Assembly (NCBI GenBank): GCA_938015435.1
Contig: CALLPN010000001.1
Span: 1-64,000 of the forward strand
Length of the DNA: 64,000 nucleotides
Reading direction: 5' to 3'
DNA from: an uncultured Saprospiraceae bacterium
GTDB lineage: Bacteria > Bacteroidota > Bacteroidia > Chitinophagales > Saprospiraceae
Shown piece by piece: positions 8,481 through 17,826 of the stretch (the first letter of the stretch is position 1; each line of letters starts with the position of its first letter). The notes under the pieces were generated by a model that was not told the DNA's origin, searched no databases, and saw nothing but the letters and a program-made list of their open reading frames with translations. Both the position numbers and the translations under genes were made by a program.

Positions 8481-8675
8481 AATACCCTAAAAGTAAAAAT
8501 AAAGTCCAATATGAATAGTAAAACAACTTATCAATCATCGCTTTAACTGTATAATTATCAATTAAGATCTGTAGCAAGTACCCTATATCCGATAGAGCTA
8601 AACCAACTTATCATCGTTTCTGCCTACATGCTAGAACATATATAGCCATTTAGCTATTTAAGTATTATAAATCTT

Positions 8676-8683
8676 TATCTTTG
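8676..8683 (+). promoter_or_regulatory. Promoter -7 box of ubiE-porT
   Basis: TATCTTTG is an exact TAnnTTTG match. It overlaps the GTG codon at 8683, so that codon cannot be the start; the next start, ATG 8704, is 20 bases downstream. Confidence 0.75.
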
Positions 8684-8703
8684 TGCACTATACTACTCTC
8701 GAT

Positions 8704-9450
8704 ATGACATCTGATCCATCTCACTACAAAACAGTAACACCTTACGAAGAATCTTCTGACAAGAAGGAGCAAGTAACTAAGATGTTTGATAAGATCGCTC
8801 CTTACTACGATTACCTCAATAGACTACTCACTATAGGAATCGATACGATATGGAGATCTAAGGCGATCAAGGTTATGTCCAAGGGTAATCCCAAACAAAT
8901 ATTAGATATTGCTACTGGGACAGCAGATCTAGCTATTGAAGCGGCCAAAAAGCTTAATCCTGACCATGTTACGGGTATGGATATCTCCAAAGAGATGCTT
9001 GCTATAGGAGATAAAAAGATACTCAAGAAAAATCTAGCCAACATCATCACTCTAGAGTTGGGTGATTCTGAAGCCCTAAAGTATGCTGACAACAGCTATG
9101 ATGTTGTAAGTAGTGCATTTGGCGTAAGAAATTTTCAAAACCTCAAACAGGGTTTAACCGAAATGCATCGTGTATTAAGACCGGGAGGCCAGATCGTTGT
9201 TCTAGAATTTTCTAGGCCAAAAGCTTTTCCGATCAAGCAAGCATTCAACCTATATTTTAAGAATATTTTGCCATTCATCGGTAAGATTAAGTCGAAAGAT
9301 GATAAGGCATACAAGTATTTGTACGAATCTGTGCAAGTTTTTCCAGATTACAACCGTTTTACTGACATATTAGATCAAATTGGCTTTAAAGAGTCTAAAT
9401 GGTCGTCACTAAGTTTTGGTATATGCACCATTTATTCAGCTACAAAGTAG
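8704..9450 (+). CDS. ubiE: Demethylmenaquinone methyltransferase UbiE/MenG
   Basis: SAM-dependent C-methylase that turns demethylmenaquinone into menaquinone, the last step of the quinone pathway used for respiration in Bacteroidota. 248 residues from the chosen ATG. Family marks: MFDKIAPYYDYLNRLLTIG near the start, SAM loop LDIATGTADLA, acidic GMDISKEML, SSAFGVRNF and HRVLRPGGQIVVLEFSRP, and the C-terminal FGICTIYSA. The upstream in-frame GTG at 8683 lies inside the promoter, so 8704 is preferred. The 3' end overlaps porT by 28 bases, so the two are translationally linked. Confidence 0.95.
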   Translation: MTSDPSHYKTVTPYEESSDKKEQVTKMFDKIAPYYDYLNRLLTIGIDTIWRSKAIKVMSKGNPKQILDIATGTADLAIEAAKKLNPDHVTGMDISKEMLAIGDKKILKKNLANIITLELGDSEALKYADNSYDVVSSAFGVRNFQNLKQGLTEMHRVLRPGGQIVVLEFSRPKAFPIKQAFNLYFKNILPFIGKIKSKDDKAYKYLYESVQVFPDYNRFTDILDQIGFKESKWSSLSFGICTIYSATK

Positions 9451-10148
9451 CATTAATCTTTGTTTTCTCTTTCTTCTTTATGTCCAACGATGGTGTTGCA
9501 CAATTTGGTGGAGGAAAAGACAATTATAATTTCAGGGATTTTCAAAAGAAGCCATACTATTTCGGTATGACCTTGGGTCTCAATAGTTCTGGATATAGAC
9601 TAAATCAATCTTCGTTTTTCATTAATAACGACAGTATCAACATATCTGAAGCTTCATCAGGTGGTGGATTTGTACTCAATGGGATCATCAATCTTAAATT
9701 AGGTGATTACTTTGATTTTCGAGCTTTACCCGGATTTGCATTCTCTAATCGAAGTTTTGAGTTTTCATATAAAGAATCCACTGATCGAAAGAAACGAAGT
9801 GTGGAATCTGTATTTTTTGAAGTTCCATTTCTAATAAGATTCAAATCTGCACCTTACAGAGATAAAAGAGCATTTATGGTTGCCGGAATGAAGTATAGTT
9901 ACGATGTACAGTCTAATTCTAAAACGAGAGATGCCAAAACGCTTATCAAAATTTCTCCTCACGACTTTCAACTTGAGATTGGTGCTGGAATGCAGTTTTT
10001 TTATCCATACTTTATATTCTCACCTGAGATCAAGTATTCGAGAGGCGTAGGGAATATTCTTATTTATGATGATCAACTCAACGAATCCAAAGTCTTAGAA
10101 AACGTTGTTTCACAAGTACTTACTCTAAGTTTCCATTTCGAAGGATAG
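9423..10148 (+). CDS. porT: PorT-family outer-membrane protein of the type IX secretion system
   Basis: Predicted outer-membrane beta-barrel needed for T9SS assembly in Porphyromonas and Flavobacterium (PorT/SprT). From the ATG at 9423 the product is 241 residues: signal peptide (MHHLFSYKVALIFVFSFFF, processed near GVAQ), then KKPYYFGMTLGLNSSGY, the opening strand typical of PorT, and alternating strands ending in a phenylalanine-containing C-terminal strand (LTLSFHFEG). The start at 9423 gives a normal signal peptide, while the frame could also begin at 9399. Overlap with ubiE is the arrangement seen around porT in other Bacteroidota. Its cargo would include the T9SS proteins at 1, 13.6, 22.5, 44.6 and 46.6 kb. 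Confidence 0.85.
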   Translation: MHHLFSYKVALIFVFSFFFMSNDGVAQFGGGKDNYNFRDFQKKPYYFGMTLGLNSSGYRLNQSSFFINNDSINISEASSGGGFVLNGIINLKLGDYFDFRALPGFAFSNRSFEFSYKESTDRKKRSVESVFFEVPFLIRFKSAPYRDKRAFMVAGMKYSYDVQSNSKTRDAKTLIKISPHDFQLEIGAGMQFFYPYFIFSPEIKYSRGVGNILIYDDQLNESKVLENVVSQVLTLSFHFEG

Positions 10149-10567
10149 TAGCATTATTTTTCATTATTAAATGGTCTTTTACGTAGTTAAATGGATCGTT
10201 GTATGATAAAAACTCGTTGTCATTAGCTTGGATTAATTGAATACATCTTCTATTGATTAGGATTCGAGTCAATTGGTAGAGTCTATCTACTGAAATCTAC
10301 TTTTCACTTTACTTTATTGTCGAACTCTGTTTATTATTAGTTCCATATCTCTTTGAGGATTGATGCTTTGTTCAACTCCATGTTTCACTAATCTCATTCC
10401 TCCAACGAATCCATCACAAAACTCATAATACATACCCATATGTAAATCAGATCAATAGCTCAACTATCCCATTCATTGACACTATTGGATAATCGCAATT
10501 TTATTTGTCAAAAAAGGTTGTGAATTACTAAGAATACTTATCTTCGCACAAATTTTTGATACGCATT
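10149..10567. other. Intergenic stretch; one short minus-strand ORF and a promoter
   Basis: No clear gene. On the minus strand, 10439 to 10314 encodes a 41-residue peptide of protein-like composition (YYEFCDGFVGGMRLVKHGVE), with no promoter or ribosome site that I can see. The right end holds the promoter of the TPR gene. Confidence 0.35.
10539..10546 (+). promoter_or_regulatory. Promoter of the TPR protein gene
   Basis: TATCTTCG (one change from TAnnTTTG) preceded by TTG at 10518-10520 with an 18-base spacer. Expected transcript start near 10553, just upstream of the ATG at 10568. Confidence 0.6.
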
Positions 10568-11332
10568 ATGGCAAGAAATAAAAGTAAAAGAAAGCAATAC
10601 GTCAATCCTAACCAGGGTAAAACCAACACTGGTGAGATGAATGAATTTGGCGAATATGTAGATGCAGATGGCGATGAAACGCTAGTAGACATCGTAGAGG
10701 CAAAAGAAGTCGCTCAAGACTTTTTTGAAAAAAACCAGAATATGATTCTAGGTCTTATCGTAGGTGGTGTATTACTACTCGGTGCATATTTAGCATATTC
10801 ATTTGGATATAAAGCGCCTCAAGAAGCAGCTGCAATGGAAGCGATATATAAGGCTCAAGAGCAGTTTGCACAAGATTCATTTATCCTAGCATTGGAAAAC
10901 CCAGGTGGAGGATTTGAAGGATTCTTGGATATCATAGATAACTATGGAGGAACTAAAGCTGGTAACCTATCTAAATATTATGCTGGCATATCGTACCTTA
11001 ATTTGGGTAGGTTTGAAGATGCTATTAGTTATCTTGAAAGTTACTCTGCAAATGACGAAATCACACCAATAATGAAATCAGGAGCTTTAGGAGATGCATA
11101 TGCGGATCAAGATACTCCTGATTATGATAAAGCTTTGGGTCTTTACAAGACTGCGGCAAACTCAGAAGATAATGATTTCCTTACGCCGTACTACCTTTAC
11201 AAATATGGTATTTTAGCAAAAGTGCAAGGAAAAGACGCTGAGGCAAAAGCAGCTTTTGAAAGAATTAAGAACGAATATCCTGAAAGCAATGAAGCAGGAG
11301 AAGCAGAAAGATATGCCACTATGCTTAACTAA
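10568..11332 (+). CDS. Membrane-anchored TPR protein (YfgM-like)
   Basis: 254 residues. The N-terminus is basic and polar (MARNKSKRKQYVNPNQGK), then one transmembrane helix at about residues 59-80 (ILGLIVGGVLLLGAYLAYS), then TPR-type helical repeats to the end (KYYAGISYLNLGRFEDAISYL; GILAKVQGKDAEAKAAFERI). This matches the YfgM-like plan of a cytoplasmic tail, one membrane helix and a periplasmic TPR domain that holds other proteins. A TTG at 10556 lies upstream in frame, but the promoter geometry favours ATG 10568. In Bacteroidota such genes commonly sit beside ribH, as here. The exact partner is unknown. Confidence 0.82.
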   Translation: MARNKSKRKQYVNPNQGKTNTGEMNEFGEYVDADGDETLVDIVEAKEVAQDFFEKNQNMILGLIVGGVLLLGAYLAYSFGYKAPQEAAAMEAIYKAQEQFAQDSFILALENPGGGFEGFLDIIDNYGGTKAGNLSKYYAGISYLNLGRFEDAISYLESYSANDEITPIMKSGALGDAYADQDTPDYDKALGLYKTAANSEDNDFLTPYYLYKYGILAKVQGKDAEAKAAFERIKNEYPESNEAGEAERYATMLN

Positions 11333-11352
11333 GCTTAGTAAATAAACTTATT

Positions 11353-11392
11353 AAAAGGCCTTTTTCACTTAATTGTGGGAAAGGCTTTTTTT
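11353..11392 (+). terminator. Rho-independent terminator after the TPR gene
   Basis: Long stem AAAAGGCCTTTTTCAC with GTGGGAAAGGCTTTT (one bulged G, two G-T pairs), loop TTAATT, ending in seven T. Confidence 0.85.
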
Positions 11393-11480
11393 CATTACCG
11401 GTCTAGCTAAATTACTAGACCCCTCGGCGTTCGGATTAATTATTGGTGTTAAATCTAAACTCTATCAAAGCCCAATTGTC

Positions 11481-11488
11481 TATCTTTG
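11481..11488 (+). promoter_or_regulatory. Promoter -7 box of ribH
   Basis: TATCTTTG is an exact TAnnTTTG match. It gives a leader of about 77 bases before ribH. No FMN-riboswitch fold could be recognised in that short leader. Confidence 0.6.
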
Positions 11489-11571
11489 TGATAGTTGAAT
11501 TGATTTAAGGAATATCCTACTTCAATCTTCTACAGTCACAAGAAGTAATACAACTATAAAAAAGAAACCGT

Positions 11572-12093
11572 ATGTCCAGTAAAGACAAAAATTTATCTCA
11601 ATATAAGATCGAAGACATTGACTCCGCAGATAATCTCAAGGTAGGTATCGTTGTATCAGAATGGAATGAAGACATCACCGCTACCCTTCTTGAAGGAGCA
11701 TTAGAGACACTTAAAAAACATAATGTAAAAGATGAAAACATCTTTACCGTAACCGTTCCTGGTGCGTATGAACTTCCAATGGGTGCCAAAATATTACTCA
11801 CAAAGCATAGTTTGGATACCGTGATCTGCTTGGGTTGTGTCATCAAAGGTGAAACAGATCATGATAAGTATATCAATGCAGCCGTAGCTGCTGGCATTAT
11901 GAATCTAGGACTGATGAGTAACAAGCCTGTAATTTTTGGCTTACTGACCCCTAATGATCGTCAGCAAGCAGAAGATCGAGCTGGCGGCAAATATGGTAAC
12001 AAAGGTGTAGAAGCGGCTACTACAGCCCTTCGTATGTCTCAGATGAAAGATGTGGTAAAGAATGAAGGAAAGACTTCAATAGGATTCAGCTAG
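11572..12093 (+). CDS. ribH: 6,7-dimethyl-8-ribityllumazine synthase
   Basis: Makes the lumazine precursor of riboflavin from the four-carbon 3,4-dihydroxy-2-butanone 4-phosphate and the ribityl pyrimidine, the penultimate step of riboflavin synthesis; cytoplasmic, usually an icosahedral or pentameric assembly. 173 residues, slightly long because of ~20 extra N-terminal residues. Family marks: VVSEWNEDIT, VPGAYELPMGAK, GCVIKGETDHDKYI, FGLLTPNDRQQAEDRAGG and NKGVEAATTAL. The position of the usual catalytic His is kept in GETDHD. The MBL hydrolase gene starts 26 bases downstream and is likely co-transcribed. Confidence 0.96.
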   Translation: MSSKDKNLSQYKIEDIDSADNLKVGIVVSEWNEDITATLLEGALETLKKHNVKDENIFTVTVPGAYELPMGAKILLTKHSLDTVICLGCVIKGETDHDKYINAAVAAGIMNLGLMSNKPVIFGLLTPNDRQQAEDRAGGKYGNKGVEAATTALRMSQMKDVVKNEGKTSIGFS

Positions 12094-12119
12094 TTAAGAT
12101 TGCCTAAAACAAAAAAAGA

Positions 12120-12980
12120 ATGAACAGACCTAAGTTACATATCATAGAGACTGGAAAATTTAAGTTGGATGGCGGAGCGATGTTTGGTGTAGTACCGAAG
12201 AAACTCTGGTCGAAACTCAATGAACCAGATGAGAATAATCTATGTACTTGGTCTATGCGATGTCTTTTAGTAGAAGATGGAGAACGAAAGATCTTAATCG
12301 ATACTGGTATCGGTAATAAACAAGATGCAAAATTCATGTCTCACTTCCACCCACATGGAGAAGATGACCTCAAGGGATCTTTGAAAGATAAAGGGTTTGA
12401 TGTAGAAGACATTACTGATGTATTACTTACTCACTTCCATTTTGATCATGTAGGTGGAGCCGTAGAGATTGATGATAAAGGGCATTTAGTTCCTACATTT
12501 CCAAATGCTACATATTGGACCAATGAGCTTCATTACGAAGCTGCATACACTCCTAACCACAGAGAGAAAGCGTCGTTTCTAAAAGAAAACTTTTTGCCAC
12601 TTAAGGAGCATGGAGTATTGAAGTATATTGATATCAACGAAGAGACTTTATTCTCAGACCATATCAGTATGATCTTTAGTGACTGTCATACTGATAAGAT
12701 GATGGTGCCGATTATCAATCTCGGAAATGGAAATAACTTAGTTTATACTGCAGATCTACTTCCATCTCACTGTCACATCAATATGCCGTATGTGATGAGT
12801 TATGATATTCGCCCTTTGGAAACATTGAGAGAAAAGGCCGCTCTATATGAAAGAGTGTTGGATGGTAAGCATACCATTTTCTTTGAACATGATAAAGACA
12901 TGGCTATGGGACAGCTCATCAAAAATGACAGAGGAAGAGTCGTATTAGATAAGTCTGTTAGCCTTTCAGATATTATGTAA
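12120..12980 (+). CDS. MBL-fold metallo-hydrolase
   Basis: 286-residue cytoplasmic metallo-beta-lactamase-fold hydrolase. The metal-binding motif is THFHFDHVGG (HxHxDH), with further ligands probably in DCHTDKM, YTADLLPSHCH and FFEHDKD. The N-terminal part (LLVEDGERKILIDTGIGNK) is the usual MBL opening. It resembles quinoprotein-type or lactonase-like MBL enzymes of broad occurrence; the substrate cannot be read from sequence. It follows ribH by 26 bases on the same strand, but a link with riboflavin is only positional. Confidence 0.88.
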   Translation: MNRPKLHIIETGKFKLDGGAMFGVVPKKLWSKLNEPDENNLCTWSMRCLLVEDGERKILIDTGIGNKQDAKFMSHFHPHGEDDLKGSLKDKGFDVEDITDVLLTHFHFDHVGGAVEIDDKGHLVPTFPNATYWTNELHYEAAYTPNHREKASFLKENFLPLKEHGVLKYIDINEETLFSDHISMIFSDCHTDKMMVPIINLGNGNNLVYTADLLPSHCHINMPYVMSYDIRPLETLREKAALYERVLDGKHTIFFEHDKDMAMGQLIKNDRGRVVLDKSVSLSDIM

Positions 12981-13035
12981 ATCCAACGTTAACTATCCTA
13001 TAACGGACATATGGCCTAGGGTCTGCAACTTTTTG

Positions 13036-13043
13036 TATTTTTG
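13036..13043 (+). promoter_or_regulatory. Promoter -7 box of trxA
   Basis: TATTTTTG is an exact TAnnTTTG match, giving an expected 70-base leader. Confidence 0.6.
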
Positions 13044-13119
13044 ACCTGTTAATCAAAACAACTGCGATATAATAGTCGCTATAACAATCAATTTAATTAT
13101 TACAATAAATAGTAACATA

Positions 13120-13449
13120 ATGGCATTTGAATTCACAGATAGTAACTTTGAAGAAGCAGCACTAAGCGGAGGAATCGCAATAGTAGATTTTTGGGCAGAA
13201 TGGTGTGGACCATGTAAGATGGTAACTCCTATAATAGATGAGCTATCAGCTGACTATGAAGGAAAAGCAGTGATCGGAAAAGTAAACGTAGATGATAATC
13301 CTGAGATATCAACTAAGTATGGAGTACGTAGCATTCCGACTATCCTATTTATCAAGGATGGTGAAGTAGTAGACAAGCATGTAGGAGTAGCTACAAAAGC
13401 ATCTTTAGAAAGTAAATTAACTGGATTACTAGAAGCTGCAAACGCTTAG
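13120..13449 (+). CDS. trxA: Thioredoxin
   Basis: 109-residue disulfide reductant with the active site WCGPCK (Cys29 and Cys32), the conserved DFWAEWCGPC strand-helix junction, the buried Asp at 22-23, and the cis-proline region RSIPTILFIKDGE. It keeps cytoplasmic proteins reduced and donates electrons to reductases. There is no signal peptide. It is a single-gene transcript: its own promoter lies 77 bases upstream and a terminator follows at once. Confidence 0.97.
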   Translation: MAFEFTDSNFEEAALSGGIAIVDFWAEWCGPCKMVTPIIDELSADYEGKAVIGKVNVDDNPEISTKYGVRSIPTILFIKDGEVVDKHVGVATKASLESKLTGLLEAANA

Positions 13450-13477
13450 TATAGTAATTCTTAATGATACAATTATG

Positions 13478-13509
13478 ATCCCTGTAACTCAAGTTGCAGG
13501 GATTTTTTT
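13478..13509 (+). terminator. Rho-independent terminator of trxA
   Basis: ATCCCTGTAAC and GTTGCAGGGAT (one G-T pair) around loop TCAA, then seven T. Confidence 0.92.
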
Positions 13510-13584
13510 ATGTCCATAACATAGTAAGTTAAGATGTTTATGATAGGACTCTTGATATATAGAATAATTCATTATATTAGATAA

Positions 13585-16500
13585 ATGAATGCTTCACCAA
13601 TCAATCTTCTTGGAAACAATCGAATACAAAGATTTGTCTTCGCCACTTTACTCTTATTTCTTTGCCATACTTTCATTTTATCTCAAGATGTATCCTTATT
13701 AACGCAAAGTCAAGTAGACGCTTTTGATCCCACTACCACATCGGTAGATGGAACATTAAGGATAGGTATCTTATCCACTCCGAATGACATTGTTGACATA
13801 TCTAATCTATCCAATATTACATCAGTTACCGAAAATCTAATTATAAGAAGTAATGATATTTTAACCAATATCGATGGGTTAAGTTCTATAATTACTGTTG
13901 GTGGATATTTGGATATAACCTCAAATGATTCGCTACCTAATATCGATGGTCTTATCAATTTAACTTCAGTTGGTAATTATTTGGAAATAAATAGTAACGA
14001 TGTACTTAACAATATTAGAGGTCTATCTAATATTGATTCTATCGGAAATTATATTGAGATTCGTAAAAACGATGTATTAGTCAATCTTGATGGGTTACAA
14101 AAAATTGATGGAAATAATAATTATATCGAAATAAGCAGGAACCCAAATCTTCAAGACCTTACAGGGCTAGATAATCTCAAAGCAGTAGCAGGAAGTCTCG
14201 AAGTAAACTTCAATTCTTCAATAACAAACATTAATGCGCTATCAAAGCTCACTCAAGTTGGAAATGATCTGGAAGTAAGAGCAAACCCACTTTTATCCGA
14301 TTGCTGTGGCATTCAAGATTTACTATTATCACCAGAATCCATATTGGGCGATATCAGAGTTAACTCTAACTTGTTTGGTTGCGCTTCTACCTTCGAAGTG
14401 ATCAATAAAGAATGTGAAATTACATTGGTTGTAAATGCAAATTCACCATGTGAAGGATTACAAAATGGATCTATCAGTGTAATCACAGGACAATACGATG
14501 CCATACCAATAAACTATACTTGGCTAAAACAAGAAGATGGGCAAATGGGTATGGGTCAAAGTTTTGATGGAAATTTCATAATCGAAAACTTAGATGAAGG
14601 CACTTATGACCTTACAGTGCATAGCACAGAATACGATTCGGTATACCGAAATGATATCAGCCTCACAAGTCTTGCTGGATCCATATTCGAAGTATTAGAA
14701 GTCCAAACAATTAATAGTACTAATTCATTTAATAATGGATCTATAAATATTAAGGTGACTGGTGGTATGACCCCATACAACGCCACATGGACAGGACCAA
14801 GTATTGGTAATCTACCTGATATTACTAGCACCAATATTGACATTACTAATATTCTACCAGGAGTCTACAATATCGTTATTAATGATGCAAACGGTAATGG
14901 GGTAAATGTACCTATCACTTTACTAGATGAAGATGTGCCTTTGGTGGAATGTGTGGAACCTTTGGATATAGTTATCCTAAATGATGTATCTCAGTCGGTA
15001 ACTAGCCGAGAGTATGAAGAATCACAAATCTTTTTTATTGATCTGATACTTCATACTAACATTGGATTTGGGCCAGAGGAAAGTAGAGCGAGTATTGTCG
15101 AATGGTCGAATCAAGATCAACAGGAAGTTAAAATACCTTTTACAGGAGATTCTTTATTAATTAAAACATACTTAGAAGAAACTAGAAGTTTTACTGCATC
15201 AACGAGTATTGGTGCCGCTCTATTATTTGCAAAAAACCATCTCAATGCCAACGGTCGTCCAGGCGCGAAAAAAGTAATTATCTTATCTACAGATGCAACC
15301 AGTGTCTCTCCTAATTCTTCTATCACTGCGATTGCTAACGTGCTGAAAGCTCAAGGTATCCATATCGTTACTATTGCGTTTGATGCTGCTTACTTTGATA
15401 CAGAAATAAGGCAAACTCTCGGAGCAGTATCCTCCATCGGCGGTTTGGCTCCTGGTGCACCTGCGTACCAAAGTTTAGATATCGAAATAGCTCAAGAAAT
15501 AGTTGATTTTTACATCTGTCCAATAGATCCAGGAGAAACATCTACAGTATACTTTTCAAGAGATGGTTCGATTACGATTGACGATATCAATAGTGTTGGC
15601 TCCTGCCTATATCCAGATTATGCCGAGATCGAAATAACAATAGAAGCGTTTAATGAATTGTCAATTCCATTAGGTACTCCGATTTCATTCTATCTAAATG
15701 ATCCCACTCAACCAGGAGCTAGCTACCTTATGACATGGCTACTTCCGTGTGGTGTTCCTGTTGGAACCAGTGGAACATTCATTATCAACCTTCCCATAAA
15801 TACAACGAGTCATATCTTTGCGATATTAAACGATGATGGTAGTACTAGTATACCATTAATGCTTCCGACTACGGATATAGAAGAAAACAATTACTTTAAC
15901 AATATAGATTCTATAAGAACTTGTAATACATTAGATACCACTATTATACAAGTTACAAAAAACGCTTCACTACCTCTCCCAGCATGTGATTCTATTGTCT
16001 ACTACAATGTCAATATTTGCAACATCAGCAACTATACTGCTGACAGCATAAATGTAATTGACCAAGCTCCATTAGGCGCAATACTTGTTGATAGCATAGC
16101 CAACACTAATAACTGTGCAACCGTAGTGGATGGAGCTTTTAACATTCCACCAAGTTGCTGCGTAACGATCAATTATAGTTATGATTTTTCCGAAACTCCT
16201 TTTGGGTTCTACAATGATCAAGATATAATTCTTACCACTCCTGACAACGTTCTTTCTCTTAACTTTGATGGCGCATATTCATCCAATGAAAATGTACTTT
16301 GGGACGGCACTGTCGATTGCCCATCTACTACAATTGAATTTTCGAAAGCAGTAAGTACAGAAGAAAGTTGTGATGATAATTATATACAGTTTACATTTAC
16401 GATTAACAATGAAATGAATATCCCTTTGCAAGGCCTTACCTTCGAGGATATACTTCCTCAGCCATGCCATTGGTTTTTTCAACCTTACAATACTCAAGGA

Positions 16501-17787
16501 CTGTCTATATCCAATGTTAATATCAATGAAAACATTGCCGAGTTTACTATTGCCGAAGTGGCACCCAATACGGTTGTTAGTTTTTCTATAGATGCTAATC
16601 TAAATATCTGGTCTACTTCTGGCGTACTAAATAATACTGCAACCCTTGACAATGTTCCTGATGCAGTGAACGGAGGATTGATCACTTTGACATCAAATAG
16701 TACTGCTACAGACATCATTGCTTCACCCACATTAATCGCTATGGACACCATCATAATTGGCCCTTTGGCGGATACGATAAATCTTACCGCCAATCTAAAC
16801 GGAATTGCTGTTACCAATTGGACTACTGCGAGTGATGGTTATTTCTCAGCACCTGAAAATCTATCAACAAGCTACGTACTGGGTGAAGGTGATCTACAAA
16901 AAGACACAATAAATCTGTTTATATCAGCCGAATCGGATTGCCATCAAATCGGACAAAATGTAATCTTAATTAAAGATAAATGCTTACTCAACTTAGATGC
17001 ATTTACTATTAGTGACTGTAATGATAATGGCACAGAAGAAATTGAAAATGACGACTACTTTATTGTGGAGTTCAATATACAAGCAGTTGACCTTGATAAT
17101 GACAATTACAATTTTAGTGTTGACAATGTCTTTGTAGATACTTACTCTTACAACACAACCCAAAGCATTTCTTTACCTGCTGATGGTTCAGTAAGTTCAC
17201 TCACTTTTACCGATTCTCAATTCGCATATTGTAGTGTGAGCACAACAGTGATGCAGGAAAACTGTTCAGTATCGTGCATTGACTTTGAAGTATCCATTGA
17301 GAGCGATACTAGCACCACGATCATTCTCGGTGAATCCATCAACATCTTCATCATAGGCATCCAAGAGGAAGATACATATAATTGGAGCAATGGATCTACC
17401 GAAGACACACAGACAGTTACTCCTACTGAATCGATCACATATACCGTTACAGTAACAGATATAGACGGCTGCACAAGTACCGCCTCTATAGACGTCGAAG
17501 TAATAACTGTTGATTGCGAAATTTATATTCCTAATGCATTTTCTCCAAATGGGGACAACGTTAATGATATATTTTATATAAGGTCAAATTCTATCAAAAG
17601 CATGGAGATCTATATCTACAATCGATGGGGAGAAGAAGTGTTCCGTTCTGCTATTCAAAGTGACGGCTGGAACGGAAATCACAATGGTCAACTACTTGCA
17701 CCCGATTCGTTTGCTTACTATTTCAAAGCTGAATGTAACGATGGTGAAACCATAGAACGACAAGGAAATATTTCAATAATGAGATAA
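13585..17787 (+). CDS. Giant T9SS type B surface protein with L-domain repeats and VWA domain
   Basis: 1400 residues. Signal peptide ~1-33 (FVFATLLLFLCHTFILS). Residues ~40-270 form a right-handed repeat with units like NIDGLSSIITVGGYLDITSN, close to receptor L-domain/leucine-rich repeats. Two beta domains of the SprB-repeat kind follow (~275-455). Residues ~455-645 are a von Willebrand A domain with the metal site DVSQS (Asp467, Ser469, Ser471) and KKVIILSTDATS. Next come CARDB/DUF11-like beta modules with many Cys (~650-1300). The last ~90 residues (IPNAFSPNGDNVNDIFYI ... IYNRWGEEVF ... GWNG) are the gliding-associated CHU_C domain, the type B T9SS sorting signal. A cell-surface adhesin or polymer-binding protein is likely; the ligand is unknown. 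Confidence 0.88.
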   Translation: MNASPINLLGNNRIQRFVFATLLLFLCHTFILSQDVSLLTQSQVDAFDPTTTSVDGTLRIGILSTPNDIVDISNLSNITSVTENLIIRSNDILTNIDGLSSIITVGGYLDITSNDSLPNIDGLINLTSVGNYLEINSNDVLNNIRGLSNIDSIGNYIEIRKNDVLVNLDGLQKIDGNNNYIEISRNPNLQDLTGLDNLKAVAGSLEVNFNSSITNINALSKLTQVGNDLEVRANPLLSDCCGIQDLLLSPESILGDIRVNSNLFGCASTFEVINKECEITLVVNANSPCEGLQNGSISVITGQYDAIPINYTWLKQEDGQMGMGQSFDGNFIIENLDEGTYDLTVHSTEYDSVYRNDISLTSLAGSIFEVLEVQTINSTNSFNNGSINIKVTGGMTPYNATWTGPSIGNLPDITSTNIDITNILPGVYNIVINDANGNGVNVPITLLDEDVPLVECVEPLDIVILNDVSQSVTSREYEESQIFFIDLILHTNIGFGPEESRASIVEWSNQDQQEVKIPFTGDSLLIKTYLEETRSFTASTSIGAALLFAKNHLNANGRPGAKKVIILSTDATSVSPNSSITAIANVLKAQGIHIVTIAFDAAYFDTEIRQTLGAVSSIGGLAPGAPAYQSLDIEIAQEIVDFYICPIDPGETSTVYFSRDGSITIDDINSVGSCLYPDYAEIEITIEAFNELSIPLGTPISFYLNDPTQPGASYLMTWLLPCGVPVGTSGTFIINLPINTTSHIFAILNDDGSTSIPLMLPTTDIEENNYFNNIDSIRTCNTLDTTIIQVTKNASLPLPACDSIVYYNVNICNISNYTADSINVIDQAPLGAILVDSIANTNNCATVVDGAFNIPPSCCVTINYSYDFSETPFGFYNDQDIILTTPDNVLSLNFDGAYSSNENVLWDGTVDCPSTTIEFSKAVSTEESCDDNYIQFTFTINNEMNIPLQGLTFEDILPQPCHWFFQPYNTQGLSISNVNINENIAEFTIAEVAPNTVVSFSIDANLNIWSTSGVLNNTATLDNVPDAVNGGLITLTSNSTATDIIASPTLIAMDTIIIGPLADTINLTANLNGIAVTNWTTASDGYFSAPENLSTSYVLGEGDLQKDTINLFISAESDCHQIGQNVILIKDKCLLNLDAFTISDCNDNGTEEIENDDYFIVEFNIQAVDLDNDNYNFSVDNVFVDTYSYNTTQSISLPADGSVSSLTFTDSQFAYCSVSTTVMQENCSVSCIDFEVSIESDTSTTIILGESINIFIIGIQEEDTYNWSNGSTEDTQTVTPTESITYTVTVTDIDGCTSTASIDVEVITVDCEIYIPNAFSPNGDNVNDIFYIRSNSIKSMEIYIYNRWGEEVFRSAIQSDGWNGNHNGQLLAPDSFAYYFKAECNDGETIERQGNISIMR

Positions 17788-17826
17788 GTTGTTTAAGATT
17801 ACGGAAAAATCTAATGGACAAATGGA

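Noticed and set aside
8683-8703. GTG start for ubiE giving seven extra residues
   Set aside because: The GTG overlaps the promoter -7 box TATCTTTG, so it lies upstream of the expected transcript start; ATG 8704 is used.
10265-10300. tRNA-like D-arm (CAATTGGTAGAG)
   Set aside because: No T-loop GTTCGAATC at the right distance, no acceptor stem pairing and no CCA end; judged chance similarity.
11489-11571. FMN riboswitch in front of ribH
   Set aside because: The leader is only about 77 bases and lacks the conserved FMN-element helices.
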